A DNA stretch of 64,000 nt from Streptomyces gardneri (GTDB lineage: Bacteria; Actinomycetota; Actinomycetes; Streptomycetales; Streptomycetaceae): NCBI RefSeq assembly GCF_006539185.1, contig NZ_BJMN01000038.1:42125-106124 (forward strand), in the 5' to 3' direction. Positions 52,906 through 61,487 of this stretch are shown piece by piece (position 1 is the first letter of the stretch; each line of letters starts with the position of its first letter). Both the position numbers and the translations under genes were made by a program. The notes below the pieces were generated by a model. It worked only from the letters and a program-made list of their open reading frames with translations. It had not been told where the DNA came from and did no database searches.

Positions 52906-54045
52906 GTGACGTTCCCCGTAGTAGGCATGGTCGGCGGCGGTCAGCTCGCGCGTATGACCCACGAGGCGGGCATCCCCCTCGGTATCAAGTTCAAGCTCCT
53001 CAGCGACACCCCGCAGGACTCCGCGGCCCAGGTGGTGAGCGAGGTCGTCATCGGCGACTACCGCGACCTGGACACGCTGCGTGACTTCGCGCGCGGATGT
53101 GACGTGATCACCTTCGATCACGAGCACGTCCCCACGGAGCACCTGCGGGCCCTGGAGGCGGACGGCATCCCCGTCCGGCCGGGGCCCGACGCGCTGGTGC
53201 ACGCCCAGGACAAGGGGGTGATGCGCGCCAAGCTCGACGAGATCGGCGCGCCGAGCCCGCGCCACCGCATCGTCGCGGACCCGGCGGACGCCGTGGCCTT
53301 CGCGGCCGAGGTCGGCGGCTTCCCGATCATCCTCAAGACCGTGCGCGGCGGCTACGACGGCAAGGGCGTCTGGTTCGTCCGTACGGAAGAGGACGCGCGC
53401 GACCCGTTCCTCGCGGGTGTCCCGGTCCTCGCCGAGGAGAAGGTCGACTTCACGCGCGAGCTCGCGGCGAACATCGTCCGCTCCCCGCACGGCCAGGCCG
53501 TGGCCTACCCGGTCGTCGAGTCCCGTCAGGTCGACGGCGTCTGCGACACGGTCATCGCGCCCGCGCCCGACCTCGACGGCGAACTCGCCGGGCAGGCGCA
53601 GGAGCTGGCGCTCCGCATCGCCAAGGAGCTGGGAGTCGTCGGCCACCTCGCCGTCGAGCTCTTCCAGACCACGGACGGCCGCATCCTCGTCAACGAACTG
53701 GCGATGCGCCCGCACAACTCCGGCCACTGGACCCAGGACGGCGCGATCACCTCGCAGTTCGCCAACCACGTCCGTGCGGTTCTCGACCTCCCCCTCGGCG
53801 ATCCGCGGCCGCGTGCCCCGTGGACCGTGATGTGCAATGTCCTGGGCGGCGACTACCCGGACATGTACTCCGCGTACCTGCACTGCATGGCCAGGGACCC
53901 GCAGCTCAAGATCCACATGTATGGCAAGGACGTGAAGCCCGGCCGCAAGGTGGGGCACGTCAACACCTACGGCGACGACCTGGACGACGTGCTGGAGCGC
54001 GCGCGCCACGCCGCCGGATACCTGCGAGGAACGATCACCGAGTGA
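52906..54045 (+). CDS. purK: 5-(carboxyamino)imidazole ribonucleotide synthase
   Basis: A 379-residue ATP-grasp enzyme converting AIR, bicarbonate and ATP to N5-CAIR in purine synthesis. Visible are VVGMVGGGQLARM, the ATP-grasp block FPIILKTVRGGYDGKGVW, VEEKVDF-like AEEKVDFTRELA and the metal-binding LVNELAMRPHNSGHWT. It starts at GTG 52906. TACCCT lies at -12 to -7 and no typical ribosome site is seen, so it may be leaderless. Coupled to purE by GTGA. Confidence 0.95.
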   Translation: MTFPVVGMVGGGQLARMTHEAGIPLGIKFKLLSDTPQDSAAQVVSEVVIGDYRDLDTLRDFARGCDVITFDHEHVPTEHLRALEADGIPVRPGPDALVHAQDKGVMRAKLDEIGAPSPRHRIVADPADAVAFAAEVGGFPIILKTVRGGYDGKGVWFVRTEEDARDPFLAGVPVLAEEKVDFTRELAANIVRSPHGQAVAYPVVESRQVDGVCDTVIAPAPDLDGELAGQAQELALRIAKELGVVGHLAVELFQTTDGRILVNELAMRPHNSGHWTQDGAITSQFANHVRAVLDLPLGDPRPRAPWTVMCNVLGGDYPDMYSAYLHCMARDPQLKIHMYGKDVKPGRKVGHVNTYGDDLDDVLERARHAAGYLRGTITE

Positions 54046-54590
54046 GCAGCACGAGCCACGCCACCGCCACCGCCCCCGTCATCGGCATCGTCATGGGATC
54101 CGACTCCGACTGGCCCGTCATGGAGGCCGCGGCCCAGGCCCTCGACGAGTTCGAGATCCCGTACGAGGTCGACGTCGTCTCCGCCCACCGGATGCCCCGC
54201 GAGATGATCGCGTACGGCGAGGAGGCCGCGGGCCGGGGCCTGAAGGCGATCATCGCGGGCGCGGGCGGCGCCGCCCACCTGCCCGGCATGCTCGCCTCCG
54301 TCACCCCGCTCCCGGTCATCGGCGTGCCGGTGCCGCTGAAGTACCTCGACGGCATGGACTCGCTGCTCTCGATCGTGCAGATGCCGGCCGGCGTCCCCGT
54401 CGCGACCGTCTCCGTCGCGGGCGCGCGCAACGCGGGCCTGCTCGCGGTGCGGATGCTCGCCGCGCACGACCCCGACCTGCTCGCCCGGATGAACGAGTTC
54501 CTCCAGGAGCTCAACGACCAGGCCACGGAGAAGGGCAAGCGCCTGCGGGCCAAGGTCGAGGGCGCGGACTCGTTCGGCTTCGGCAAGTGA
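54042..54590 (+). CDS. purE: N5-carboxyaminoimidazole ribonucleotide mutase
   Basis: A 182-residue class I PurE that converts N5-CAIR to CAIR. Signatures are IVMGSDSDWPVM, VVSAHRMP with catalytic His, and AGAGGAAHLPGM. A short N-terminal extension (SSTSHATATA) is Streptomyces-like. GTG 54042 overlaps the purK stop, and its own stop overlaps the dipeptidase start (GTGA at 54587), so the three genes form one coupled operon. Confidence 0.96.
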   Translation: MSSTSHATATAPVIGIVMGSDSDWPVMEAAAQALDEFEIPYEVDVVSAHRMPREMIAYGEEAAGRGLKAIIAGAGGAAHLPGMLASVTPLPVIGVPVPLKYLDGMDSLLSIVQMPAGVPVATVSVAGARNAGLLAVRMLAAHDPDLLARMNEFLQELNDQATEKGKRLRAKVEGADSFGFGK

Positions 54591-55810
54591 GCGCCGCCGA
54601 GCGCCTCGAGGAGGCCCGCGAACTGCTCGCGGGCCACCCCGTCGTCGACGGCCACAACGACCTCCCGTGGGCGCTGCGTTTGGGGTCTCCCCAGCCGAAG
54701 GCGAGGGGAAACGTCCGCTATGACCTGGACCGCATGGACATCGGCGCGGACCAGACCGGCGCGCTCCACACCGACCTCGCCCGGATGCGGGCCGGCGGCG
54801 TCGGCGCACAGTTCTGGTCGGTCTACGTCCCCTGCCGGCTCGCCGGTGACGACGCGGTCAGCGCGACCCTGGAGCAGATCGACATCGTCGACCAGCTCCT
54901 GGAGCGGTACACCGCCGACCTCGCCCCCGCCCTGACGGCGGACGACATGGAGGCGGCCCGCGAGCAGGGCCGTATCGCCTCGCTCAAGGGCGCCGAGGGC
55001 GGCCACTCGATCAACAACTCCCTCGCCACCCTGCGCGCGCTGCACGCCCTGGGCGTCCGCTACATGACGCTCACGCACAACGACAACAACGACTGGGCGG
55101 ACTCGGCGACCGACGAACCGGGCGTCGGCGGGCTCTCCGCCTTCGGCCGGCAGGTCGTCCGCGAGATGAACCGCTCCGGCATGCTCGTCGACCTCTCGCA
55201 CGTCGCCGCCACCACCATGCGGGACGCGCTCGACGCCTCGACCGCGCCGGTGATCTTCTCGCACTCCTCGTCCCGGGCGGTCTGCGACCACCCGAGGAAC
55301 ATCCCGGACGACGTCCTGGAGCGGCTGCCCGCCAACGGCGGCATCGCGATGGCCACGTTCGTGCCGAAGTTCATCCTCCCCGCAGCCGTCGAGTGGACCG
55401 CGCGGGCGGACGACAACCTCCGGGCGCACGGCTTCGACCACCTCGACACCACCGCCGACGCGATGAAGCTGCACCGCGCCTTCGAGGCGGAGAACCCGCG
55501 CCCGATCGCCACCGCCGCCACGGTCGCCGACCACCTCGACCACATGCGCGAGGCCGCCGGCATCGACCACATCGGCATCGGCGGCGACTATGACGGGACG
55601 GCCTTCACCCCGGCCGGCCTCGACGACGTCGCCGGCTACCCGAACCTGATCGCGGAGCTCCTCCACCGCGGCTGGTCGCACCCGGACCTCGCCAAGCTGA
55701 CCTGGTCCAACGCGGTCCGCACCCTCCGCGACGCGGAAGCGGTCTCCCGCGACCTCCGCTCCCGCACGTCCCCGTCGAACGCGACGATCGACACGACGGA
55801 CGCCCGCTAG
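54587..55810 (+). CDS. Membrane dipeptidase, M19 family
   Basis: A 407-residue binuclear zinc dipeptidase. Expected ligands are all present: His23 and Asp25 (GHNDLPW), bridging Glu137 (KGAEGGH), His205 (VDLSHVA), His226 (IFSHSSSR) and the late Asp in GIGGDYDG. No signal peptide is apparent, so it is probably cytoplasmic. It is coupled to purE. Its TAG stop overlaps the stop of the convergent kinase gene inside one CTAG. A degenerate paralogue lies at 61488. Confidence 0.92.
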   Translation: MSAAERLEEARELLAGHPVVDGHNDLPWALRLGSPQPKARGNVRYDLDRMDIGADQTGALHTDLARMRAGGVGAQFWSVYVPCRLAGDDAVSATLEQIDIVDQLLERYTADLAPALTADDMEAAREQGRIASLKGAEGGHSINNSLATLRALHALGVRYMTLTHNDNNDWADSATDEPGVGGLSAFGRQVVREMNRSGMLVDLSHVAATTMRDALDASTAPVIFSHSSSRAVCDHPRNIPDDVLERLPANGGIAMATFVPKFILPAAVEWTARADDNLRAHGFDHLDTTADAMKLHRAFEAENPRPIATAATVADHLDHMREAAGIDHIGIGGDYDGTAFTPAGLDDVAGYPNLIAELLHRGWSHPDLAKLTWSNAVRTLRDAEAVSRDLRSRTSPSNATIDTTDAR

Positions 55811-56766
55811 GGAGTGTCCCGGAGGCTGATGGTGCCCCGCTCGCGGCGCGACCCGCCGTCGAACCGCGAGCGGTCCACCACGGGCCGCGGCGCGGGCTGC
55901 GCGGCGAGCAGCTTGATCGTGTCCCGTCCGGCCAGCGCCGTACGCCACTGCCCCAGGTCGGGCCGTGTGCCGTACGCCCCGCCCGCGAGCCCCCACAACC
56001 GCCCCACGGCCGCCGCCCGCCGCTCGTCCAGGACGCCGGCCAGCGGCTTCAGGGGCTGCTCGGGAGTGGCGTACGCGTCCTGAGCGAGGACCCGGCCGAT
56101 CATCAGCGCGGCCTTGTACCGGTCGCTGTCGATGCTCACCACCCCCGGCGGCGCCTTCGGGTCCAGCCAGTCCGGGGTGTCGGCCTGCGCGAGGACCGGG
56201 GGCCTGCCGGTGATCCGTACGCCGTCGCAGTCGAGCAGGTGCACGGCGGGGCCGGGATCGAGCGACCACAGGACGTTGGCCTGCGAGAGGTCCCCGACGA
56301 CGAGCCCCAGCGTGTGCAGCCACCCGAACAGCTCCACCAGCGCCACCACCAGCGCGTACCGCTCGGCCGGCGCGGGCTGCGGCACCGCCTGCCAGGCCGC
56401 CTTCGGCGGGCGCAGCAGGTAGGACAGCTCGATGAGCCGGGTGTCGCCCTTGCCCGTCCGCCAGGACATGGCGTCGGGCGCCCGGCGCATGAGGAAGCCC
56501 ACGACCCGGCCGCCGTCCAGCACCCGGCACAGCGGCCACGCCGTCTCCCGGTCCAGCCGCCGGACCTCGGCGGGGGCGAGCCCCTGGCGCAGCGTCACCA
56601 GGGCGGCGAGCGCCGCCCCGTCGACCTTCTGCGGTTCCAGGTACCGCTTGAAGAGCAGCTCCCCGGGGCCGCCCACCTCGTGGACCTCGCCCTGCCCGCC
56701 GGTCGCGAGCTTCCGCACCAGCGTGAGCAGGGACTGCTCGACGTCGGCCCCGTCCTGCGCGGTCAC
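55807..56766 (-). CDS. Protein-kinase-like protein of a TerY-type triad
   Basis: A 319-residue divergent protein kinase. It has a GGQGEVHEV glycine loop near residue 24, a Lys in LLFKRYL, a catalytic-loop equivalent VVGDLSQANVLW (HRD reduced to VGD, Asn kept) and LLDCDGVRI in place of DFG. The C-terminal ~70 residues are helical with a basic end. GTG 56766 overlaps the PP2C stop. The kinase + PP2C + vWA set matches the TerY-associated phosphorylation triad described in Ter stress systems. Substrates unknown. Confidence 0.82.
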   Translation of the reverse strand: MTAQDGADVEQSLLTLVRKLATGGQGEVHEVGGPGELLFKRYLEPQKVDGAALAALVTLRQGLAPAEVRRLDRETAWPLCRVLDGGRVVGFLMRRAPDAMSWRTGKGDTRLIELSYLLRPPKAAWQAVPQPAPAERYALVVALVELFGWLHTLGLVVGDLSQANVLWSLDPGPAVHLLDCDGVRITGRPPVLAQADTPDWLDPKAPPGVVSIDSDRYKAALMIGRVLAQDAYATPEQPLKPLAGVLDERRAAAVGRLWGLAGGAYGTRPDLGQWRTALAGRDTIKLLAAQPAPRPVVDRSRFDGGSRRERGTISLRDTP

Positions 56767-57908
56767 GGCAGGGCCTCCCAGAGCACGACGCCCGTGCGGT
56801 CGTCGTCGTACGACTTCACCCGGTACTGGAACTGCCAGAGGAAGTCGGCGGGTTCGGGCACGGAACCGCCGCCCCAGGCGGAGCCGAAGAACTCCCGCAT
56901 CTCGGACTCGCCCGCCAGCGGCGTGGACAGACCGTCGGTGGAGAGGACGAGGACGTCGCCGGGTCGGGTGGTCAGGAGCCTCGTCTCGGCGGTACGGGAC
57001 AGGGGGAGCGCGGCGGTCCGGGTGTCGATGACCCCGTCCCCGGCCCCGCTCGCCTCGGAGGTCCCGCCGGGATCCAGGTCCCAGCGCCCGTCCCGGAGCA
57101 GCGCGATGCCGCCGTCGCCCACGGTCAGCAGACCTCGGGTACGGATGGACGGATCGCGCGGGACGAGGAGCACGCGCAGCGTGGTGGCGTGACTCGCAGG
57201 GTCGTGCGACCGGCTCTTCGCGTTGCGGGCCAGCTTGTCCGCGAGCCGCTCGACCACGAAGGTCGCCAGTTCGGCGAAGCGGGCGGCCGCGCCGGCGGCC
57301 AGCGCCTCGTACAGCTCCTGGGCGTGATGGGCGAAGGCCCAGGCGGCCCAGCGGCACACGCTGCTCGACCCCACGTGCGAGAGGGAGGCGGAGCCGACCC
57401 CGTCGGCCACGGCGAGCATGAGGAGCTCGCCGGGGCCGGGCTCGCCGAGCAGGCTCACACCGAGCGAGTCCTGACGGGGCTCACCGTGATAGCGGTGGGA
57501 GTCGCCCCGGACGGAGGCGGCCCGCACCGTCAGCGGCGGGTAGGCGGCGCCGTCCAGGACGATGTCGGGCAGGACGGCGGCGGTGGGATCGTCCGACACC
57601 CGGGGCCTGCCCTGCGGCACCGGCGGATAGCTCGGCGGTCTGCGCCCGCTGTGAGCCGGGACTCCGAGCGTCGGCGGCACCGGGCGCGGGGTCTGCTGCG
57701 CAGCGGCGACCTCCGCCCCTGAACCCGCCGCCTCGGGGGCCTCGGCCCGTGGGCTCCGAGCCTTGGGGATCTCCTCCGTGGTGGGCTCCGCCCGGAGGGC
57801 CGGCGGCGTGCCGTCGACAGCGGCCGACGGGGCCGACGCCGCCACGGGTGCCACGGGTGTCACGGGTGTCACGGGCGGCACGGACGTCGATGGGGTTTCC
57901 TGCTCCAT
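56763..57908 (-). CDS. PP2C-family protein phosphatase of a TerY-type triad
   Basis: A 381-residue phosphatase. The first ~130 residues are Pro/Ala/Thr-rich and disordered-looking. The PP2C-like domain follows: GEPRQDSLGV with a metal Asp, LMLAVADGVGSASLSHVGS, TVGDGGIALL and VLVLSTDGLSTPL. The canonical RxxNEDA start is changed to EPRQDS. ATG 57908 has GAGGGT 5 nt upstream (GTG 57914 is an alternative). It lies 8 bp after the vWA gene and is coupled to the kinase. Confidence 0.83.
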   Translation of the reverse strand: MEQETPSTSVPPVTPVTPVAPVAASAPSAAVDGTPPALRAEPTTEEIPKARSPRAEAPEAAGSGAEVAAAQQTPRPVPPTLGVPAHSGRRPPSYPPVPQGRPRVSDDPTAAVLPDIVLDGAAYPPLTVRAASVRGDSHRYHGEPRQDSLGVSLLGEPGPGELLMLAVADGVGSASLSHVGSSSVCRWAAWAFAHHAQELYEALAAGAAARFAELATFVVERLADKLARNAKSRSHDPASHATTLRVLLVPRDPSIRTRGLLTVGDGGIALLRDGRWDLDPGGTSEASGAGDGVIDTRTAALPLSRTAETRLLTTRPGDVLVLSTDGLSTPLAGESEMREFFGSAWGGGSVPEPADFLWQFQYRVKSYDDDRTGVVLWEALP

Positions 57909-57916
57909 GTCCACCC

Positions 57917-58582
57917 TCAGAGCTTGTCGAGCGAGACGGTCGCGAAGCCGGGCACGGTCTCCTCCACGCTGAGCGTGAAGTCGGAACCGCCGTCGGCCGC
58001 GATGCTGCTGGCCGAGCGGACGATGGACCGGGTCAGGCTGGAGGCGAACTCGCGCAGCGCCGCCGCGGGCGAGACGTTGCTGTCCTGCTGGATGAAGGCG
58101 CGGAAGTTCGCCACCTGCGCGATGGTGGACTCCTCCGCGTCGCCGACCCCGAAGGCGATGATCTTCGGGCAGAAGCGGGACTCCGTCAGCTCCTTGTACG
58201 CCTGCGGCCAGTCGTCGTCCGTCGGGATGCCGTCCGACATGAAGAACGCGACGGGCCGGTACACCTCGTGCCCCTCGGCCTTCAGCGCGGCGACGTCCGT
58301 CTCGATGCAGCGCAGCAGCGTGCGGAAGGCGTTGCCGAAGGAGGTGAGGCCGCCGGCCGCCAGCGCCGGGACCTCCTCGATGTCGCTGAGGTCGACCAGC
58401 GGCTGGAGCACGTTGGCCTCGGTGGAGAAGCCGATGAGACAGAACCGGGTCTTGTCGGCCACCGTCGGATTGGTGCTGATCTCGTGGTGCAGCTCGGGCA
58501 GCGTCGTGTTGAGCGCGTCGACGTTGTCACCCGCCATCGAACCCGACTCGTCGCACAGCAGGTAGAACGGAAGTATCTGCAT
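57917..58582 (-). CDS. TerY-type von Willebrand factor A protein
   Basis: A 221-residue single vWA domain. The MIDAS metal site is intact: LCDESGSMAGDN (Asp11, Ser13, Ser15), the central Thr in GGLTSFGNA and Asp in FFMSDGIPTDDD. The opening ILPFYLLCDESGSM is typical of TerY proteins from tellurium-resistance-like systems. ATG 58582 has GGAGG upstream. It sits between the phosphatase and the membrane pair and probably scaffolds the complex through metal-dependent contacts. Confidence 0.87.
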   Translation of the reverse strand: MQILPFYLLCDESGSMAGDNVDALNTTLPELHHEISTNPTVADKTRFCLIGFSTEANVLQPLVDLSDIEEVPALAAGGLTSFGNAFRTLLRCIETDVAALKAEGHEVYRPVAFFMSDGIPTDDDWPQAYKELTESRFCPKIIAFGVGDAEESTIAQVANFRAFIQQDSNVSPAAALREFASSLTRSIVRSASSIAADGGSDFTLSVEETVPGFATVSLDKL

Positions 58583-58619
58583 GGGGTCTCATCCCTCCGG
58601 TGAGGCGGTCGGTGGCCGC

Positions 58620-59096
58620 TCAGTACGTGTAGAAGTAGATCTCGATGTCGGCGTGGCCGCCGGAGGCCCCGCCCTTCCAGAAGTCGCGGGTCGTGGCGCC
58701 CTTGAACATGCCCGGGCGGGCCTTCGCCAGCAGCGAGTTGACCTCGCCCGCGTACGCGCCGCCGGTGCCCGGGTCGGAGTGCCGCCCGAAGGTGAGGACG
58801 AAGGCCGCCTGGCGCCCCTCGTACCGCGCGGTGGCGGCCTTCAGCCGCGCCAGGATCTCGGCGCGGTCCCCTGGACTCGCGTCGATGGACACCTTCACCG
58901 GTGTACGGGTCACCGCACGCGGCCCCTTGGGCTTCTGGCTCTTCGAGGGGCCGGGCTTCGGCGTCGCGGAGCTCCCCGGCCGGGCGGCCGCCTGGGGGTC
59001 GCCCTGGTCGCCCATCGCGACCAGCGCGAGGACGAGCAGCATGTCGGCGAAGAGCCAGCCCGCCAGGTGCAGGGGGTTGAAGCGGGGCGCCCTCAC
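58620..59096 (-). CDS. MotB/ZorB-like membrane-anchored protein
   Basis: A 158-residue protein with one N-terminal helix holding an Asp (LAGWLFADMLLVLALVAMG, Asp18), as in the proton-channel helix of MotB, TolR and ZorB. A Pro/Lys-rich linker is followed by a ~90-residue domain with VLTFGRHSDPGTGGAYAGEV and NSLLAKARPG, which looks like a reduced OmpA-type peptidoglycan-binding module. GTG 59096 overlaps the stop of the next membrane gene, so the pair is coupled. Assignment is by pattern only. Confidence 0.62.
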   Translation of the reverse strand: MRAPRFNPLHLAGWLFADMLLVLALVAMGDQGDPQAAARPGSSATPKPGPSKSQKPKGPRAVTRTPVKVSIDASPGDRAEILARLKAATARYEGRQAAFVLTFGRHSDPGTGGAYAGEVNSLLAKARPGMFKGATTRDFWKGGASGGHADIEIYFYTY

Positions 59097-60382
59097 CGGA
59101 CGTCGGCCCGGTCCGTCGGGGCGGGCCGCCGGGGCGCGGGCAGCACGTCCCGCCCCGCATCCCGGCCCCCATCCCGCCCGGTGTCCCGTCCGACGGTGTC
59201 GAGCGCGGAGTGCAGCGCCTCGACGGCCTTCCCGAGCCGCTCGGCCACCAGCCCGAGGGCGTCGGCCTGGTCGGCGAACCGGCCGACGAGGGCCTGGGCG
59301 TCGGCGCTGCCGCGCACCGAGGCCTCCACCACCTCCGTGAGCCTGCCGAGCACCTGCGCGGAGAGGTCTCCCGTCACCTCGATGCCGGTGGTGAAGGAGC
59401 GCTGCGCCGCGGCCAGCGCCGTCACGGAGTCCTCCACCCGCTCCCCGGCCTTCTCCAGGACGTCCTTGACCTCGCCGTTCGTACCCCGTACGTCCTCCAG
59501 GGCCTTGCGGATCATGACCCCGCTGCCGCTCACCGCGGCCTCGACGTCCTTCCCGCCGCCCCGTACCGCCTCCTCGATCCGGGTCGCGGCGGACTCCAGC
59601 GGGCGGACCGAGGTGTCGACCCCGGCGAGCCGCTTCTCCGCCTTGTCCAGCGAGTCGGCGACGAGCAGGGCCGCCTGGGAGAGCTCCTGCGTGGTCGAAG
59701 CCGCGCGGTCGCCGAGCCGGTTCAGCGTCTCGGCCGATTGCGTCAACTCCGCGGTGAAACGGCGGGGAGAGGACAGCCGGTAGGAGTTGAGCAGGAGCTG
59801 CGCTCGGGTCAGCGAGGGTACGAGCCGGCGCAGCAGCTCGTCGGTGAGCCGCTCGGCCTCCGCCTCGCGGCGGGAGATCCCCGCGCGACGCCAGCCGTGC
59901 AGGAGGACGAGGGCGAGGAGGACGAGGATCGCGACGGTCGCGGTCCCGGCGACGTGCCCGAAGGTGAAGAAGCCCGTCAGATGGCCTTCGAAGCCGGACT
60001 GCCACAGCTGGAGGAAGGGCCGGGCGGCGGCCTTCGGGTCCGCGCCCGTCAACGCCCCGTAGGCGCTGGACGCCTGGGTGAGCCCCAGCCAGGTCAGGGC
60101 GAGCGGGATGAAGACCAGACCGCCGAGGAGTGCCTCCAGCCAGCCCCACGCCGGGTGTTCGGGCTTGGAGGCGCCGTGGGTGATGCTCTCGGGGCGGGCG
60201 TAGGCCTGGAGCAGATCGAGCTCGGTCCACGGGTCCAGGGGACGGGTGTCGCTGTCCGCCGCCCTCAAGGCCCGGCAGAGTTCCAGGAGTTCCTCGCTCC
60301 GAGGCGCGAGGGCGGCCTCGCGTGAGAACTCCTCGATCTCCCGGGCTATCTGATGACGATTCGCCGAAGCCCCGACGGGCAT
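59093..60382 (-). CDS. Membrane protein with long coiled coil (MotA/ZorA-like partner candidate)
   Basis: A 429-residue protein with a helical N-terminal region (1-75). Two membrane helices follow near 82-101 and 143-163, and then a long, heptad-rich cytoplasmic coiled coil (about 172-400: ELTQSAETLNRL, VDTSVRPLESAATRIEEAV and similar). The C-terminus carries GRDGGRDAGRD repeats. It lacks the four helices of MotA, but a few-helix channel with a long coiled-coil tail is the ZorA plan. The start is uncertain; ATG 60382 is the best fit. First gene of the five-gene Ter-type unit. Confidence 0.65.
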   Translation of the reverse strand: MPVGASANRHQIAREIEEFSREAALAPRSEELLELCRALRAADSDTRPLDPWTELDLLQAYARPESITHGASKPEHPAWGWLEALLGGLVFIPLALTWLGLTQASSAYGALTGADPKAAARPFLQLWQSGFEGHLTGFFTFGHVAGTATVAILVLLALVLLHGWRRAGISRREAEAERLTDELLRRLVPSLTRAQLLLNSYRLSSPRRFTAELTQSAETLNRLGDRAASTTQELSQAALLVADSLDKAEKRLAGVDTSVRPLESAATRIEEAVRGGGKDVEAAVSGSGVMIRKALEDVRGTNGEVKDVLEKAGERVEDSVTALAAAQRSFTTGIEVTGDLSAQVLGRLTEVVEASVRGSADAQALVGRFADQADALGLVAERLGKAVEALHSALDTVGRDTGRDGGRDAGRDVLPAPRRPAPTDRADVR

Positions 60383-60538
60383 GCCCACCCCCACGCGAAG
60401 GAACAGGGGCCGCGACAGCCGGTGCCTCGCGCTCCCCAGCGCTGATGAGGCACCCTCGAACCCCCGGATGGGAACGCATCGTAGCCCAGGGGCGGTTAGT
60501 GTGCGCACAGGTGAAGTGCGCATTCAGGGGGAGTGGTC

Positions 60539-61321
60539 GTGGGCGACGATCGCCGTCGTGGAGTCATCCGTCTCAAGCCGGCGACCGGCGACCGCCCGGT
60601 GCGCCCACCGGCCGAGGAACGAGCGCAGCGTCCGCCGGAGAAGACCCCTGTACGTCCGCCGGAGAGGCCCCCCGCGCGTCCGCCCGAGGCGACCCCTTCG
60701 CGTCCGCCGGAGAGGACCCCTGCCCGCCCGCCCGGGAAGACCCCGGCCCGCCGCACCGACACCCTCCTGACCAAGGCGGCCCCCCGAGGCCTGGTGGCCG
60801 GGCGCGGAGTGCTCCAGGCCAACCTCAACTGGTCGGCGTCGACCGGCGCGGACCTCGACCTCGGCTGTCTGGTCGAACTCGCCGACGGCACCCGCGAGGC
60901 CGTGCAGGCGCTCGGAAACTCCTTCGGCGCGCTCACCGCACCCCCGTACGTCCAGCTCGACCAGGACGACCGCAGCGGCGCGTCCTCGGACGGGGAGACC
61001 CTGCGGACACACCTGGAGTACCGGTCCCGCATCCGGCGGCTCCTCGTCTACACCTACGTCTACGAGGGAGCGGTGGACTTCCGGAGCCTGGGCGCGGCCG
61101 TGACGGTCACGGCCCCGTCGGCGAGCTTCCGGATCCTGCTCGACGACGCCCCACAGGGAGCGACCGCCTGCGCGATCGCGCTGATCGACTCGGGCGAGGG
61201 CGGCCTGTCGGTGCGGCGCGAGGTCCGCTGGTTCACCCCGGCCCACGGGCTGAGCAACCAGCAGCTGATCGACCAGGCGTACGGCTTCGGGCTCGAATGG
61301 GTGTGGGCCACCAAGGACTGA
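60539..61321 (+). CDS. TerD-family protein with Pro-rich repeats
   Basis: A 260-residue protein. Residues ~30-70 hold five RPPExTPx-type octapeptides. From about 95 onward a TerD/TerA-like domain follows: LQANLNWSASTGADLDLGCL (Ca2+-binding Asp cluster), VQLDQDDRSGASSDGE and the ending YGFGLEWVWATKD. GTG 60539 has GGGGGAG upstream. It is divergent from the TerY/stator unit, sharing a 156-bp control region, so it probably belongs to the same system. TerD domains bind calcium in known relatives. Confidence 0.85.
   Translation: MGDDRRRGVIRLKPATGDRPVRPPAEERAQRPPEKTPVRPPERPPARPPEATPSRPPERTPARPPGKTPARRTDTLLTKAAPRGLVAGRGVLQANLNWSASTGADLDLGCLVELADGTREAVQALGNSFGALTAPPYVQLDQDDRSGASSDGETLRTHLEYRSRIRRLLVYTYVYEGAVDFRSLGAAVTVTAPSASFRILLDDAPQGATACAIALIDSGEGGLSVRREVRWFTPAHGLSNQQLIDQAYGFGLEWVWATKD
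60629..60748 (+). repeat. Five tandem 24-bp units encoding Pro-rich octapeptides
   Basis: Each unit begins CGTCCGCC(G/C) or CGCCCGCCC and encodes RPP(E/G)xxPx. The repeat lies in the N-terminal linker of the TerD-family protein. Confidence 0.8.
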
Positions 61322-61487
61322 CCGAGGGCCGGCCGAGGACCGGTCCAGGGCGCCGGGACTGCCCTCCGCGACTCACCCGGACGGTCTACTCCGCCGAGCC
61401 CCGGCCCCCGGCCGGTGGCACGGTGGACGGTACTGCCCCGCCGCTCTCGGCAGGGCGGTACTGCATCACCGAGTTCGGAGTAGCACC

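Noticed and set aside
59093..60382. Firm assignment as ZorA and the locus as a Zorya system
   Set aside because: Only two membrane helices are visible, and neither a ZorC/ZorD-like gene nor any helicase or nuclease is nearby; only an architectural resemblance is claimed.
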